Positions 1 through 7,358 of a stretch of DNA of 48,959 nt are shown piece after piece; within the stretch, counting starts at the first letter, position 1; each line of letters opens with the position of its first letter. Source of the stretch: a virus; IMG/VR virus record IMGVR_UViG_3300048780_000061, positions 1 to 48,959 of that record; one strand, given 5' to 3'. The position numbers and the translations under genes were made by a program. The notes beneath the pieces were generated by a model, which ran no database searches, was not told where the DNA came from, and saw nothing but the letters and a program-made list of their open reading frames with translations.

Positions 1-46
1 CACTCAACCCAAGGTGTATAGACTGAGCATATACTGACAGTCTGAG

Positions 47-75
47 TTGACAGACAGACAGCCAAAGCGTAGTTT
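47..75 (+). promoter_or_regulatory. candidate sigma70-like promoter, leaderless
   Basis: TTGACA at 47-52, a 17-base spacer and TAGTTT at 70-75. The start codon at 81 lies 5 bases after the -10 box, so the transcript would begin at or next to the ATG. The -10 is weak. The same geometry recurs at 1563 and 10152. Confidence 0.35.
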
Positions 76-80
76 GCGCC

Positions 81-467
81 ATGCTTGCCCCACCCTTTAC
101 ACCCGAAGCCGCAAGACTCAACGGAATCAAATCCGGCGAAGCCAGACGCCGCAGAAGGGATGAACTTGACGCCTTGCGTAAAGCTGAAGCCGAAGCCAGA
201 GCAAAGCAATCCCCAGTTCAAGACATGGTTGAAGCAAGACAGCGTAGGGTTTTAACCCAGATTGATTCTACACTCGATAGGCTCAATGATTGCGATGATG
301 ATGTCCTGCGTGTAAAGCTGGTTGCTGCACTCGATACGCTCTGGAATCTAGTTTGGCCCAGGGCTGGCGTATCCAAGCCGCAACGATCTGGCCAACGCCG
401 CACAGCGCCCAGCGTAGAGCCAGCACCACAAGCGCCCAGTCCTGCGCCGAGTCAGCCGCCTGTTTGA
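81..467 (+). CDS. small charged protein of unknown function
   Basis: 128 residues. The N-terminal half (about residues 8-75) is helical and rich in Arg, Glu and Ala, with an Ala-rich, Lys/Arg-rich start like those of phage small DNA-binding or packaging proteins. The tail (about 98-128) is Pro/Ser/Ala rich and probably disordered. There is no ribosome binding site; a candidate promoter ends 5 bases before the ATG. A terminase small subunit is conceivable from size and charge, but no helix-turn-helix is clear and the gene is on the opposite strand from the large subunit, so I leave it as unknown. Confidence 0.6.
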   Translation: MLAPPFTPEAARLNGIKSGEARRRRRDELDALRKAEAEARAKQSPVQDMVEARQRRVLTQIDSTLDRLNDCDDDVLRVKLVAALDTLWNLVWPRAGVSKPQRSGQRRTAPSVEPAPQAPSPAPSQPPV

Positions 468-500
468 CTTTATGGGCTTTTGGCGTAAATTATTCAATAG

Positions 501-824
501 ATGAAAGGTAATTGGAAAGCAAAGGCTGTTGCGTGGTCTGAGTCTAAACGGGAAGCTCATCGAAAGGCCGCGCTGATTACCCGTTATGGGATTTCCCACG
601 ACGTTTACATGGCCTTGGTTGAGAAACAGCATGGCCTTTGTTCAATCTGTGGAAGGCCGCCGTCTGGCAAGCGGTTAAAGCTGTTCATTGACCATTGCCA
701 TGAAACAAACATTGTGCGAGGACTGCTCTGTCAGAACTGCAATTCGGGGCTTGGACATTTCAGAGACACACCACAATTGCTGCGCCTTGCTGCTGTTTAC
801 TTGGAACAAAAACCATACCACTAA
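501..824 (+). CDS. recombination endonuclease VII family protein
   Basis: 107 residues. The core matches the phage endonuclease VII fold: a first Cys pair in LCSICG (about residue 46), then FIDHCH with catalytic-type Asp and His, RGLLC, a second pair CQNC and the NSGLGHF end. T4 endonuclease VII (gp49) resolves branched DNA before packaging; short copies like this one are common in phages either as resolvases or as stand-alone homing-type nucleases. An A/T-rich leader precedes the ATG, without a Shine-Dalgarno sequence. Family membership is clear; which of the two roles it has is not. Confidence 0.85.
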   Translation: MKGNWKAKAVAWSESKREAHRKAALITRYGISHDVYMALVEKQHGLCSICGRPPSGKRLKLFIDHCHETNIVRGLLCQNCNSGLGHFRDTPQLLRLAAVYLEQKPYH

Positions 825-1562
825 TAGACAATTGTGGCATCAGCATCATGCCTGCATTGCGTATAACACACAAGTATGCGTAAGTCATTGATACAACGAT
901 GCATTCAACTAAAGACTTCAGCACTTGTTAAACCATAATTGAATGGTGTAAGCTTTAACTCTTGTGTGGTCTAAAAAGAATTACTTTCATGGCTAGGGAG
1001 GGGGTGGGACTACCTGCCAGGGGAGGGGCTTTTGCTATTGGCCCACTTGAGTGGGACTCCCATGCCGTAACCAAGCTCTTATTTTTGAAATGGTTCTGCT
1101 CTGATTCGGATTGGGGTTTGGATTTGTGCAAAGTACGCCCTTAATAGACCGAGAGGGTCACAGACGCCGTGCGGAGAGTTGTCCGCTTCGGGATGCTGCC
1201 AGCCTTCGACTCACACACCCCACGCAAAGGGATGTTCGGGAGCAGCGGAATTCAGTTCTTTCTGGTGAGTTCGGAGGGGGGCGGATTCAGGGTGAGCGGA
1301 TTGGGCTGTCCTTAGCCATGAGCGGGCATGGCGACCACAATGCAGCGGGTTCCCGTGCTGGCGGGTTCCCCCGATGACAAAAAGAACGCCGTTCGTGTGT
1401 GAAAAGGATTCGGCGGCCTTTGAGGGTTGCCCCTCCACGAACGGCAAAACGATATTTAATTGACCGGATTCAATCACGCAAGACAAATCGCACGGAAGAT
1501 TTCTCTTGTCAAATGTGAATTTAATTGTTGACTTCATGTGTGGTTATATTATATTCAGTGGC
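825..1562. other. long noncoding stretch with a strong stem-loop
   Basis: No convincing gene in six frames. It contains a perfect 10-bp inverted repeat, GCCGTTCGTG at 1388-1397 and CACGAACGGC at 1436-1445, enclosing a 38-base loop with smaller G/C-rich repeats. The rest includes G-rich tracts around 1000-1025 and 1270-1290. It could be a structured RNA, an operator or replication region, or the remains of decayed genes. No tRNA was recognised. Confidence 0.5.
1528..1555 (+). promoter_or_regulatory. candidate promoter, leaderless
   Basis: TTGACT at 1528-1533, a 16-base spacer and TATATT at 1550-1555, ending 7 bases before the ATG at 1563. This geometry favours that ATG over the upstream alternative start at 1506, which lies inside or before the promoter. 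Confidence 0.4.
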
Positions 1563-2066
1563 ATGAGCAATCCCGGTCGTCCAGTTGGGACGTTCAAAAA
1601 TCCTGTGCGGAATGATTCCGCCGCGTATCGTCGGTGGAGTGGCATGAAAAGTCGGTGCATGAATCCGAACAGTCACATTTGGAAATACTATGGCGGTCGC
1701 GGAATCAAGGTATGCGAACGGTGGATTGGAAGGAATGGGTTCAAGAATTTTTATGCCGACATGGGTGAGCCGAATGGATTGACGCTTGACCGGATAAACA
1801 ATTGTGGGAATTATGAGCCGGGGAATTGCCGGTGGGCGACGATGAAAGAACAGGCACAGAATCGCCGCAAGACTGGAGTTCCACCCAACCCGAACAGCTT
1901 GAGGCAGAGAGCGAAGGCTGCTGGATTGACATATCTGCTTGTTTATTTCCGAATCAAGCGCGGCGGGTGGTCTGAGGAAAGGGCGCTTTCGACGCCCAAA
2001 CAACCAATGGGCAGAAAATTTGGTTTTAGGCCAAATGCTGCCGAAAAAACTTGGAAACAACAATGA
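1563..2066 (+). CDS. AP2/HNH-type homing endonuclease-like protein
   Basis: 167 residues. Residues 20-95 carry the signature of many phage HNH/AP2 proteins: YRRWSGMKSRC, GGRGIKVCERW, a TLDRINN core, then GNYEPGNCRWAT and a following Gln/Arg-rich stretch. The Asp-Arg-Ile-Asn region holds the usual metal-binding HNH remnant. The C-terminal 80 residues form a basic helix-turn-helix-like tail that may bind DNA. Such genes usually spread as free-standing homing endonucleases. I chose the start at 1563 because of the promoter ending at 1555. Endonuclease activity is inferred from the family. Confidence 0.8.
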   Translation: MSNPGRPVGTFKNPVRNDSAAYRRWSGMKSRCMNPNSHIWKYYGGRGIKVCERWIGRNGFKNFYADMGEPNGLTLDRINNCGNYEPGNCRWATMKEQAQNRRKTGVPPNPNSLRQRAKAAGLTYLLVYFRIKRGGWSEERALSTPKQPMGRKFGFRPNAAEKTWKQQ

Positions 2067-2211
2067 TTCAACAAAATTTACCGGCGCGAATCGGCGGATT
2101 CATTTAGAGGGGCACGGCGAGGCTCCTTAGTTCCGATGTGCGTGACGACCTCTGACCGATTGCCGGGACCTTGCTAAGGTCTAATTGGAACGACTCGCCG
2201 AATTTAATTTT

Positions 2212-2382
2212 ATGAAATCCAAAGTCAAATCCTTGCGCGATTTAATAAAAAGGCTCGATGCGGCGATAATCAAATCGGAAAGACATCTTGAAAATTGTAG
2301 CGGTCGAAGTTTTCAGATTGAGTCTAGAGATTTTAAGGAGGGTTACATTGAAGGATTGAAACAGGTTAGAAAATTCATATGA
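2212..2382 (+). CDS. small helical protein, unknown function
   Basis: 56 residues, Lys/Arg/Glu rich, predicted to be mostly coiled-coil helix, ending in a GYIEGLKQVRKF segment typical of short phage proteins of unknown role. A TTG at 2185 could extend it, but the ATG at 2212 is preferred. Its TGA overlaps the ATG of the next gene (ATGA at 2379-2382), so the two are likely translated together. Confidence 0.6.
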   Translation: MKSKVKSLRDLIKRLDAAIIKSERHLENCSGRSFQIESRDFKEGYIEGLKQVRKFI

Positions 2383-2762
2383 ACCCACTTCAACTCTGGC
2401 GCGATTTTCGGTCGTTCCGGGCTACGATGAAGGAATGGCTCGGAGAAGGTGGTAGGCCAGTCAGTCCACAGGTGGCGGATAAACGTGCGCTGCAATGCCG
2501 CCATTGCGTTTTTAACCAGCATGGGGCCGGTTACACCCAATTCACCTCCGGAGTGCTTAAAAGGCATCTGGAAGCGAAAATGAAAGCCCGGTTGAGCGTG
2601 TTGAAAGAGGCGGAATTGCACACCTGCCAGCTTTGCCGATGCCCGCTCGTTCTAAAAATCCACGTTCCGTTCACCCATATTCGTGCGTATCAACGGGAGG
2701 AAGTGCGGCGGGCAATTATGGATGGTAAGCCGACATGCTGGCAATTGCGAAACTACGGTTAA
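2379..2762 (+). CDS. Cys-rich putative zinc-binding protein
   Basis: 127 residues, unknown family. CRHC at about residues 40-43 and CQLCRC at about 83-88, plus a late Cys, form two metal-knuckle-like pairs separated by a basic helix. A zinc ribbon is plausible. Similar small Cys-pair proteins occur in phage genomes but I cannot assign a role. It is coupled to the upstream gene through ATGA and ends with a 4-base convergent overlap with the ATP-grasp gene on the other strand, so no terminator can lie between them. Confidence 0.65.
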   Translation: MNPLQLWRDFRSFRATMKEWLGEGGRPVSPQVADKRALQCRHCVFNQHGAGYTQFTSGVLKRHLEAKMKARLSVLKEAELHTCQLCRCPLVLKIHVPFTHIRAYQREEVRRAIMDGKPTCWQLRNYG

Positions 2763-4057
2763 GATTCTGCCAAGACAACCTCCGGCTCTGGCATGGGCTG
2801 TTCAGTGAACTTAATGCCTTGCTCGCCTTCGGATTCAATTTCACGGATTATATCTGCCAGAGCTTCAACATTGGCGTCCGCGCCGTCGGGTAGTTGATCT
2901 GCCAAAAAATTCATCCTTTCGGCAGCCTCGGTTGGCGTGTCGCCGGTTGCCCGGAGCCAGCCGATTTCGGAAATGCTGCCTTCCTCGTCGGCGGGGAACC
3001 AGACTTGTCCTTTTACTTCGCAATAATCCGCCAGCATCAGGTTTTCTTTGACCTCTTTTGGAAGGTCAACCGTATCCCATGCTCCCTGCTGGCCGCTGAT
3101 TTTCACCATGCACTCGGCGGAAAACTTGAAACCATAATCAATCTCGCAAAGCTCCCCGTGCGCGCCGTAAAAAATGACTTCCGGCGTGTTTTTCGCCTTG
3201 AGGAAGGACGCGGTGGACGGCAACCCCCCGCGCATGGTGGCGTCAATGAAGAAACTTGCGTCGTCTTTCACCCGCGTTTCCATGCTCCATTGAGAACAGC
3301 ACCCGGTTTCTTTCAGATACGGAGAAAAAGCGTCCATGATGGGCAACAGTTGTTCCGGCATTTCCTTGCGCGGCGTGACGGCGGAAAAGTAAGCGGCGTC
3401 TTTCGCCTCCAAACCATGCAGTATCATTGATGGCCACTTGCCGTTGACGCAGTAAGTGTCCGCGCCAATTTCCAAATCAGTTTCAATCTTTGGGAAACAT
3501 AAAAAAATGATGTGGTTTTTGATGCCGCCGAACTTGAACCGCCAAAAATCAATGTTGTGCGCGTCCTGCTTCCAACTGCGCCAGTGAAAAGTTTCCCATG
3601 AGCCTCGCCATTTTGAAACCTTGATCCAAATGTCCTCTTTGTCCTTCAAAAATGCGGCAAGATTTTCCAGTCCGTGTATCACTTCATAGGGCGGAACATC
3701 TAAGTCGAGTTCCTCAAGTTTTTGCAGAAAGAAAAGCCGGTCGAGTTCAAGTGCCATCGCCTTGCCTGCTCCCCATACTGCGAACCCTTGTGACCGGAGT
3801 TCCTGTTGCTCGCCTTCAAGTCCAACATCTGGAAAAACGAAGCAATCAATTTCGTTTTTAACCAGCCAGAAATCTTCGCAATGCTCAACGTCGGGAAGTC
3901 CCGCGCCAATCACGGCGTCATTGATGAGATGTCGCTTGTCCTCCGGTGTGTGATATAAAACCCTTGCTCCACTTTCGGCTAGACGACGGGCAAGGCCCAC
4001 GAACAGCCCGCCAACGTCACAGATACAAAAGCACCTCTTTGAAAAGTCCTCGCTCAA
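2759..4057 (-). CDS. ATP-grasp ligase-like protein
   Basis: 432 residues. Residues 10-95 look like a Rossmann-type pre-ATP-grasp domain (CDVGGLFVGLARRLAESGARV). The segment at 96-120 (GAGKAMALELDRLFFLQKL) and IWIKVSKWRGSWETF at 143-157 match the nucleotide-binding part of PurD/carbamoyl-phosphate-synthetase-like ATP-grasp enzymes. A later METR...FIDATMRGGLPS stretch sits where the metal-binding Glu/Asn motif is expected. The family joins a carboxylate to an amine or thiol using ATP; the substrate here is unknown. It is the last gene of the packaging operon and overlaps the preceding membrane peptide (ATGA). Virion location or modification of a phage or host component is inference from position only. 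Confidence 0.75.
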   Translation of the reverse strand: MSEDFSKRCFCICDVGGLFVGLARRLAESGARVLYHTPEDKRHLINDAVIGAGLPDVEHCEDFWLVKNEIDCFVFPDVGLEGEQQELRSQGFAVWGAGKAMALELDRLFFLQKLEELDLDVPPYEVIHGLENLAAFLKDKEDIWIKVSKWRGSWETFHWRSWKQDAHNIDFWRFKFGGIKNHIIFLCFPKIETDLEIGADTYCVNGKWPSMILHGLEAKDAAYFSAVTPRKEMPEQLLPIMDAFSPYLKETGCCSQWSMETRVKDDASFFIDATMRGGLPSTASFLKAKNTPEVIFYGAHGELCEIDYGFKFSAECMVKISGQQGAWDTVDLPKEVKENLMLADYCEVKGQVWFPADEEGSISEIGWLRATGDTPTEAAERMNFLADQLPDGADANVEALADIIREIESEGEQGIKFTEQPMPEPEVVLAES

Positions 4058-4248
4058 TTTTTTATTCTCCGTTCAATATCGTCCGCTTGTCCGTCCAGAA
4101 ACAACAATACAGCCGCGCATTCAACAATCATCATCGCAGCAATCAATGACCCGCCAAGCATCCACGCCTTGTGGTCGAGTTCTATGCCAGCCCAAACACT
4201 CACTGGGATTTGGATGGCGTAGAGGATTGCTGACAGATATTTTTTCAC
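4054..4248 (-). CDS. small membrane protein
   Basis: 64 residues with two hydrophobic segments (about 4-20 and 30-52), so probably a two-span inner-membrane peptide ending in a charged cytoplasmic tail. Function unknown; holin-like topology is possible, but it sits between the SET and ATP-grasp genes rather than in the lysis region. Both ends overlap its neighbours by four bases (ATGA), tying its translation to theirs. Confidence 0.65.
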   Translation of the reverse strand: MKKYLSAILYAIQIPVSVWAGIELDHKAWMLGGSLIAAMMIVECAAVLLFLDGQADDIERRIKN

Positions 4249-4661
4249 AGATTAAGCGCGCCATAAGTAGAATAATCCACTGTCATTTCTTCGCCGGGTT
4301 CGATGTCGCGCAACGCGAAAAAGTCACCATCTTCCTCGCGCAGATTTGGAGTTTTGGAATGATTGATAAAATAACCGATGCCAAGCTCGTTGAGTGAGTA
4401 ATCCGGGAACCAGAAAGAACCATCTTCCTCCGGGCACATGTCAACAACCAGCTTCTTAACCGTGTCGGGAATATCATGGTCGTTGTGAATTAAATCCGCC
4501 AACACCCCGAAAAATTGCGTTGGCCGGGTTTCAGGAAACGGGTTGATTTCCTTGGGAATCTTTTTAATGGAGAAAACGCCCACACCACTAATGGGGCTGG
4601 ACATCAGACGACAGAAGATTTTTTCCTTCAGGCTTTCAATGATTTGTTGTGGTGTGTTCAT
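4245..4661 (-). CDS. SET-domain protein, putative protein lysine methyltransferase
   Basis: 138 residues, the size of a bare SET domain. Visible motifs in order: SGVGVFSIKKIPK at about residues 25-37 (SET-N SGxGVFA), FINHSKTPN at 98-106 (the NHS.. PN SAM-binding knot motif), and ALRDIEPGEEMTVDY at 116-130 with the catalytic-type Tyr. No post-SET cysteines are present. SET enzymes transfer methyl groups from SAM to protein lysines. Lying in the operon with portal and terminase, it may modify a virion protein or a host protein early in infection; that is inference. It overlaps a 44-aa peptide gene upstream and the membrane peptide downstream. Confidence 0.85.
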   Translation of the reverse strand: MNTPQQIIESLKEKIFCRLMSSPISGVGVFSIKKIPKEINPFPETRPTQFFGVLADLIHNDHDIPDTVKKLVVDMCPEEDGSFWFPDYSLNELGIGYFINHSKTPNLREEDGDFFALRDIEPGEEMTVDYSTYGALNL

Positions 4662-4792
4662 GGCAGAGTTTTCCTTGTTCGTTTCGGTTCGCGTTTTGGT
4701 TTTTTGAGTTTCAATCTTTCCAGTTCCATCCCGGCATTGCGAATCATGGTCGGAACTGGTCTTGTGTGTTGAAATGGCGGCGGATTATTCAT
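4658..4792 (-). CDS. 44-aa basic peptide between portal and SET genes
   Basis: A short gene bridging two larger ones. Its ATG at 4792 overlaps the portal stop (ATGAATAA) and its TGA overlaps the SET start (ATGA), so it fills the whole interval. The N-terminus is Asn/Pro rich, and the last 20 residues are strongly basic (LKLKKPKREPKRTRK), suggesting nucleic-acid binding or disorder. The double translational coupling is the main reason to believe it is real. Confidence 0.6.
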   Translation of the reverse strand: MNNPPPFQHTRPVPTMIRNAGMELERLKLKKPKREPKRTRKTLP

Positions 4793-7028
4793 CCGTGTTT
4801 TTGTTTAAACTGGTCAGTGACCCGCGAAAAGTTTCCGCCACGGCCTGTGCGTTCTTGCGCCGTTCATCGCCGACGAACGCGGCGTCCTTGTGCGCCCGTT
4901 TTTGGCGTTCGGCCAGTTCCTTCGCCTTCAATTTCTGCTGCGTCTCGGCGGTCTTGCCAGCAATCTTGGCCTGTGTTTCTGCCATAACCTGTTGAATCTT
5001 GCCATTGCCATTTTGCTGCTGCTGTTTCTGCATCTCCATTTGAAGATGCTGCTGCAACTTTTTGATTTCGTTGTTCAACTGGTTCAACGCCTTGGCAAAT
5101 TCCTTCATCTTCGGCTCGTTGCCGGGGTCGCCCTGCATTCCCTGCACCAGTTTCTCGATGGTGGCGGCAGTGTTTTGCAGGCCGATAAGTTCTTCGGGTT
5201 TGGGAATTTTGGTTGTCTGTTCAATCATGGCCACCTTGCGGACGGCCAGTTCCAACAGGGTTTGAATCTGTTCAATGGGATTCAATCCTTCGGTAACGAT
5301 GTATGGCATTCCCAACATCAAGGACGGGAACGCAGCGGCGGCGGCGCTGGCGGCAGTGGAAATGGATTTCTTGTCCGATTTGAACCAACGGCGGGCACGT
5401 GCCGTTCCGATCATGGACACGGCGGCATCGTGAGTCATCTCCTGCTGCGATGACGGGTCGGCAAGCGGGCGTAGCTGCATGACATTTTGGGATTCAACCA
5501 TTGCCATCGTTGGGTCGCCGTTGCCAAGTGGAGCGGTTATTTCAACGCGCCATTTTCTAACATCGAGCCATGCCTTCGGTATGCCTTCTTGTTGGCAGGC
5601 TTTTTGAAATGCGATTACATCTTCGTCGTCGGAATTTGTCAGACAGAAACGGCGGCATATTTCCTGACAGGCGGTTTTTTCAAATGCCTTGGCCATGTTC
5701 ATAATGCCACTTTTCATGGCGTTGTTTTGCTGCACCTTAACGCCGGTCTCGAAGGCTGTCTGTTCGCGGGCAGTCCCGTTGTCAACGCTCTGCGTGTATG
5801 CCGTGGACGCTTCCGCTTGAAGCTGTTTGGTCTGCGCCATTACGCTCTCAATGAGATTGGCGTCAACCTGATGGCGCTCTGCTGCGGGCACGATGTTGAT
5901 TCCCGGCTTGAGGATTGATAGGTTTTGGAATGTCTGCACCGTTGCTTTTGCCCGGTCAACCGGGTCGGAGATTCGGAGCAGGATATTGAATTGGTCAAGC
6001 GTGTGTTGCAATAACCGGCAGCGAGTAAAGTCTGTCCAATAACACGGTTCGAAAAGGGCAAAACCAAGCGAGCGGACGGAATGATAAAGCAGCGGGGCTT
6101 TATTGTTCAGGTCGGCAAACTGGACGTGCAAGATTTCCCGCCAGCTATCAGCCACCGGCCCCTCGCTTTTGCAGATGAACTTTTCACTGGTTTCCGCCGT
6201 CACTCCTGACGTGGTGTTTTCCGGCACCACCTTAAGAAACCATTTTCCCTTGTCGTCTTTGTGGTAGAAATGCCAGAGATTGATGGTGGGCATGGCATCG
6301 CCCGACCAGTAACCGGAATTTTGTTTTCGCAATTCCTCGAACTTTTCCGGCACGGTTTCAAAATCATAATTATTTTCCGCCATCGTCGCCTTGCACTGGT
6401 CAACATTTTTGAGGATGTCGGCGACGGATTTTTTATCCCAAATGAACTTGCTGCGTGTTTTGGAAAATGCCTTTTGTGACAGTTCTCCGGGCGAATAGGG
6501 GATTCGGGCGGCAAACCAAGTCAGATTGCGAAAGCTGATTTCCGTGTCCGTGGCAATCCTCAAATCCTCAATGGCAAGATAGCGCGGAAGCCATGAGTAT
6601 TTATCTTCCCACAGCATAGGCCCGATGCCATGCGCGGCAACCGCCTTCCATTTGGATAAATGCAACATGAAATAATCCATCTGGCGCGGCCCCTCTTTCA
6701 TGCAATTATTGATGAACTCAGTGATGAAGCCGCCCCAGTCAGCGCGCGATTCTTCCGGGGCTTTTGGAATGGCGATGGTGCAATAGGTGTCTTGGGATGT
6801 AAAATTGGTCAGGAATTGGCGCGATGCGCTGGCCAGCGCAATCATAAATTCCCCCCACCGATTGAAAATCTTCATGCCAATTTTCTTGGCTTCTTCGTCA
6901 GATACAAGCGGTTCGTTGTTCGCGGCCCGATTTATTAACACCCGGTTTCTGCCGCGCTCGGTTTCAACATCATCGCCAGCTTGTATTGTTTCCAAAACTG
7001 TTTTCGGGTCATTCCAGTCGTCGTTCAT
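4785..7028 (-). CDS. portal (head-tail connector) protein
   Basis: 747 residues, in the range of podovirus portals. It lies directly downstream of the terminase, separated only by a 107-aa gene. The N-terminal part has portal-like segments (RWGEFMIALASASRQF, a GIGPMLWEDKYSWLPRYL stretch, and an FEPCYWTDFTRCRL helix near the middle). The last 105 residues form a Gln/Lys-rich coiled coil (about 640-735). Portals form the dodecameric ring at the capsid vertex through which DNA is pumped. Assignment rests on size, position and overall sequence style rather than a short diagnostic motif. The start at 7028 is 4 bases from the previous stop. Confidence 0.8.
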   Translation of the reverse strand: MNDDWNDPKTVLETIQAGDDVETERGRNRVLINRAANNEPLVSDEEAKKIGMKIFNRWGEFMIALASASRQFLTNFTSQDTYCTIAIPKAPEESRADWGGFITEFINNCMKEGPRQMDYFMLHLSKWKAVAAHGIGPMLWEDKYSWLPRYLAIEDLRIATDTEISFRNLTWFAARIPYSPGELSQKAFSKTRSKFIWDKKSVADILKNVDQCKATMAENNYDFETVPEKFEELRKQNSGYWSGDAMPTINLWHFYHKDDKGKWFLKVVPENTTSGVTAETSEKFICKSEGPVADSWREILHVQFADLNNKAPLLYHSVRSLGFALFEPCYWTDFTRCRLLQHTLDQFNILLRISDPVDRAKATVQTFQNLSILKPGINIVPAAERHQVDANLIESVMAQTKQLQAEASTAYTQSVDNGTAREQTAFETGVKVQQNNAMKSGIMNMAKAFEKTACQEICRRFCLTNSDDEDVIAFQKACQQEGIPKAWLDVRKWRVEITAPLGNGDPTMAMVESQNVMQLRPLADPSSQQEMTHDAAVSMIGTARARRWFKSDKKSISTAASAAAAAFPSLMLGMPYIVTEGLNPIEQIQTLLELAVRKVAMIEQTTKIPKPEELIGLQNTAATIEKLVQGMQGDPGNEPKMKEFAKALNQLNNEIKKLQQHLQMEMQKQQQQNGNGKIQQVMAETQAKIAGKTAETQQKLKAKELAERQKRAHKDAAFVGDERRKNAQAVAETFRGSLTSLNKNTDE

Positions 7029-7032
7029 AAAA

Positions 7033-7356
7033 TCAAGTGGTTGCTACCGGAGTGCCGCAGGTCGGGCAATCCTCTTGGAAGAAAACATGGGTTGAACGTG
7101 CGGCTTCAAATGTTGAATCGGTTTCGCGGCAGAATTGGGGATTGTTATTAAGCTGGCGGCAGAGGAAGGTGTCAACGTCCTCAAGGGATTCACCAAGACT
7201 GGCACGTCGAAGGTTGTTTCCAATGCGAAAATCACTGACAGATTTTGCGACATCCTCGATTGACGGACGCTGTTTGAAGGAATGACGGATTTCATCAGTC
7301 TGCTCATAACGATAGCTTCCCGGCGGCGCGACATTGTAAGATTTCAGTATCCACAT
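7033..7356 (-). CDS. conserved-looking 107-aa phage protein, unknown role
   Basis: Starts 2 bases after the terminase stop and ends 4 bases before portal, so it belongs to the packaging operon. The centre (YEQTDEIRHSFKQRPSIED, then VSDFRIGNNLRRAS and a DVDTFLCRQLNNNP stretch) looks like a folded helical domain, and the C-terminus has CPTCG, a likely single metal knuckle. Position suggests a packaging or neck accessory protein. The longer alternative start at 7398 would run back into the terminase gene and is unlikely. Confidence 0.65.
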   Translation of the reverse strand: MWILKSYNVAPPGSYRYEQTDEIRHSFKQRPSIEDVAKSVSDFRIGNNLRRASLGESLEDVDTFLCRQLNNNPQFCRETDSTFEAARSTHVFFQEDCPTCGTPVATT

Positions 7357-7358
7357 GG

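Noticed and set aside
1000-1400. A tRNA in the early noncoding region
   Set aside because: GGGTTCCC-like stretches near 1350 resemble a T-arm, but no acceptor or anticodon arms could be fitted around them.
1211-1537. A minus-strand ORF in the first noncoding region
   Set aside because: It spans the 1388-1445 stem, has no leader and no folded-looking segment.
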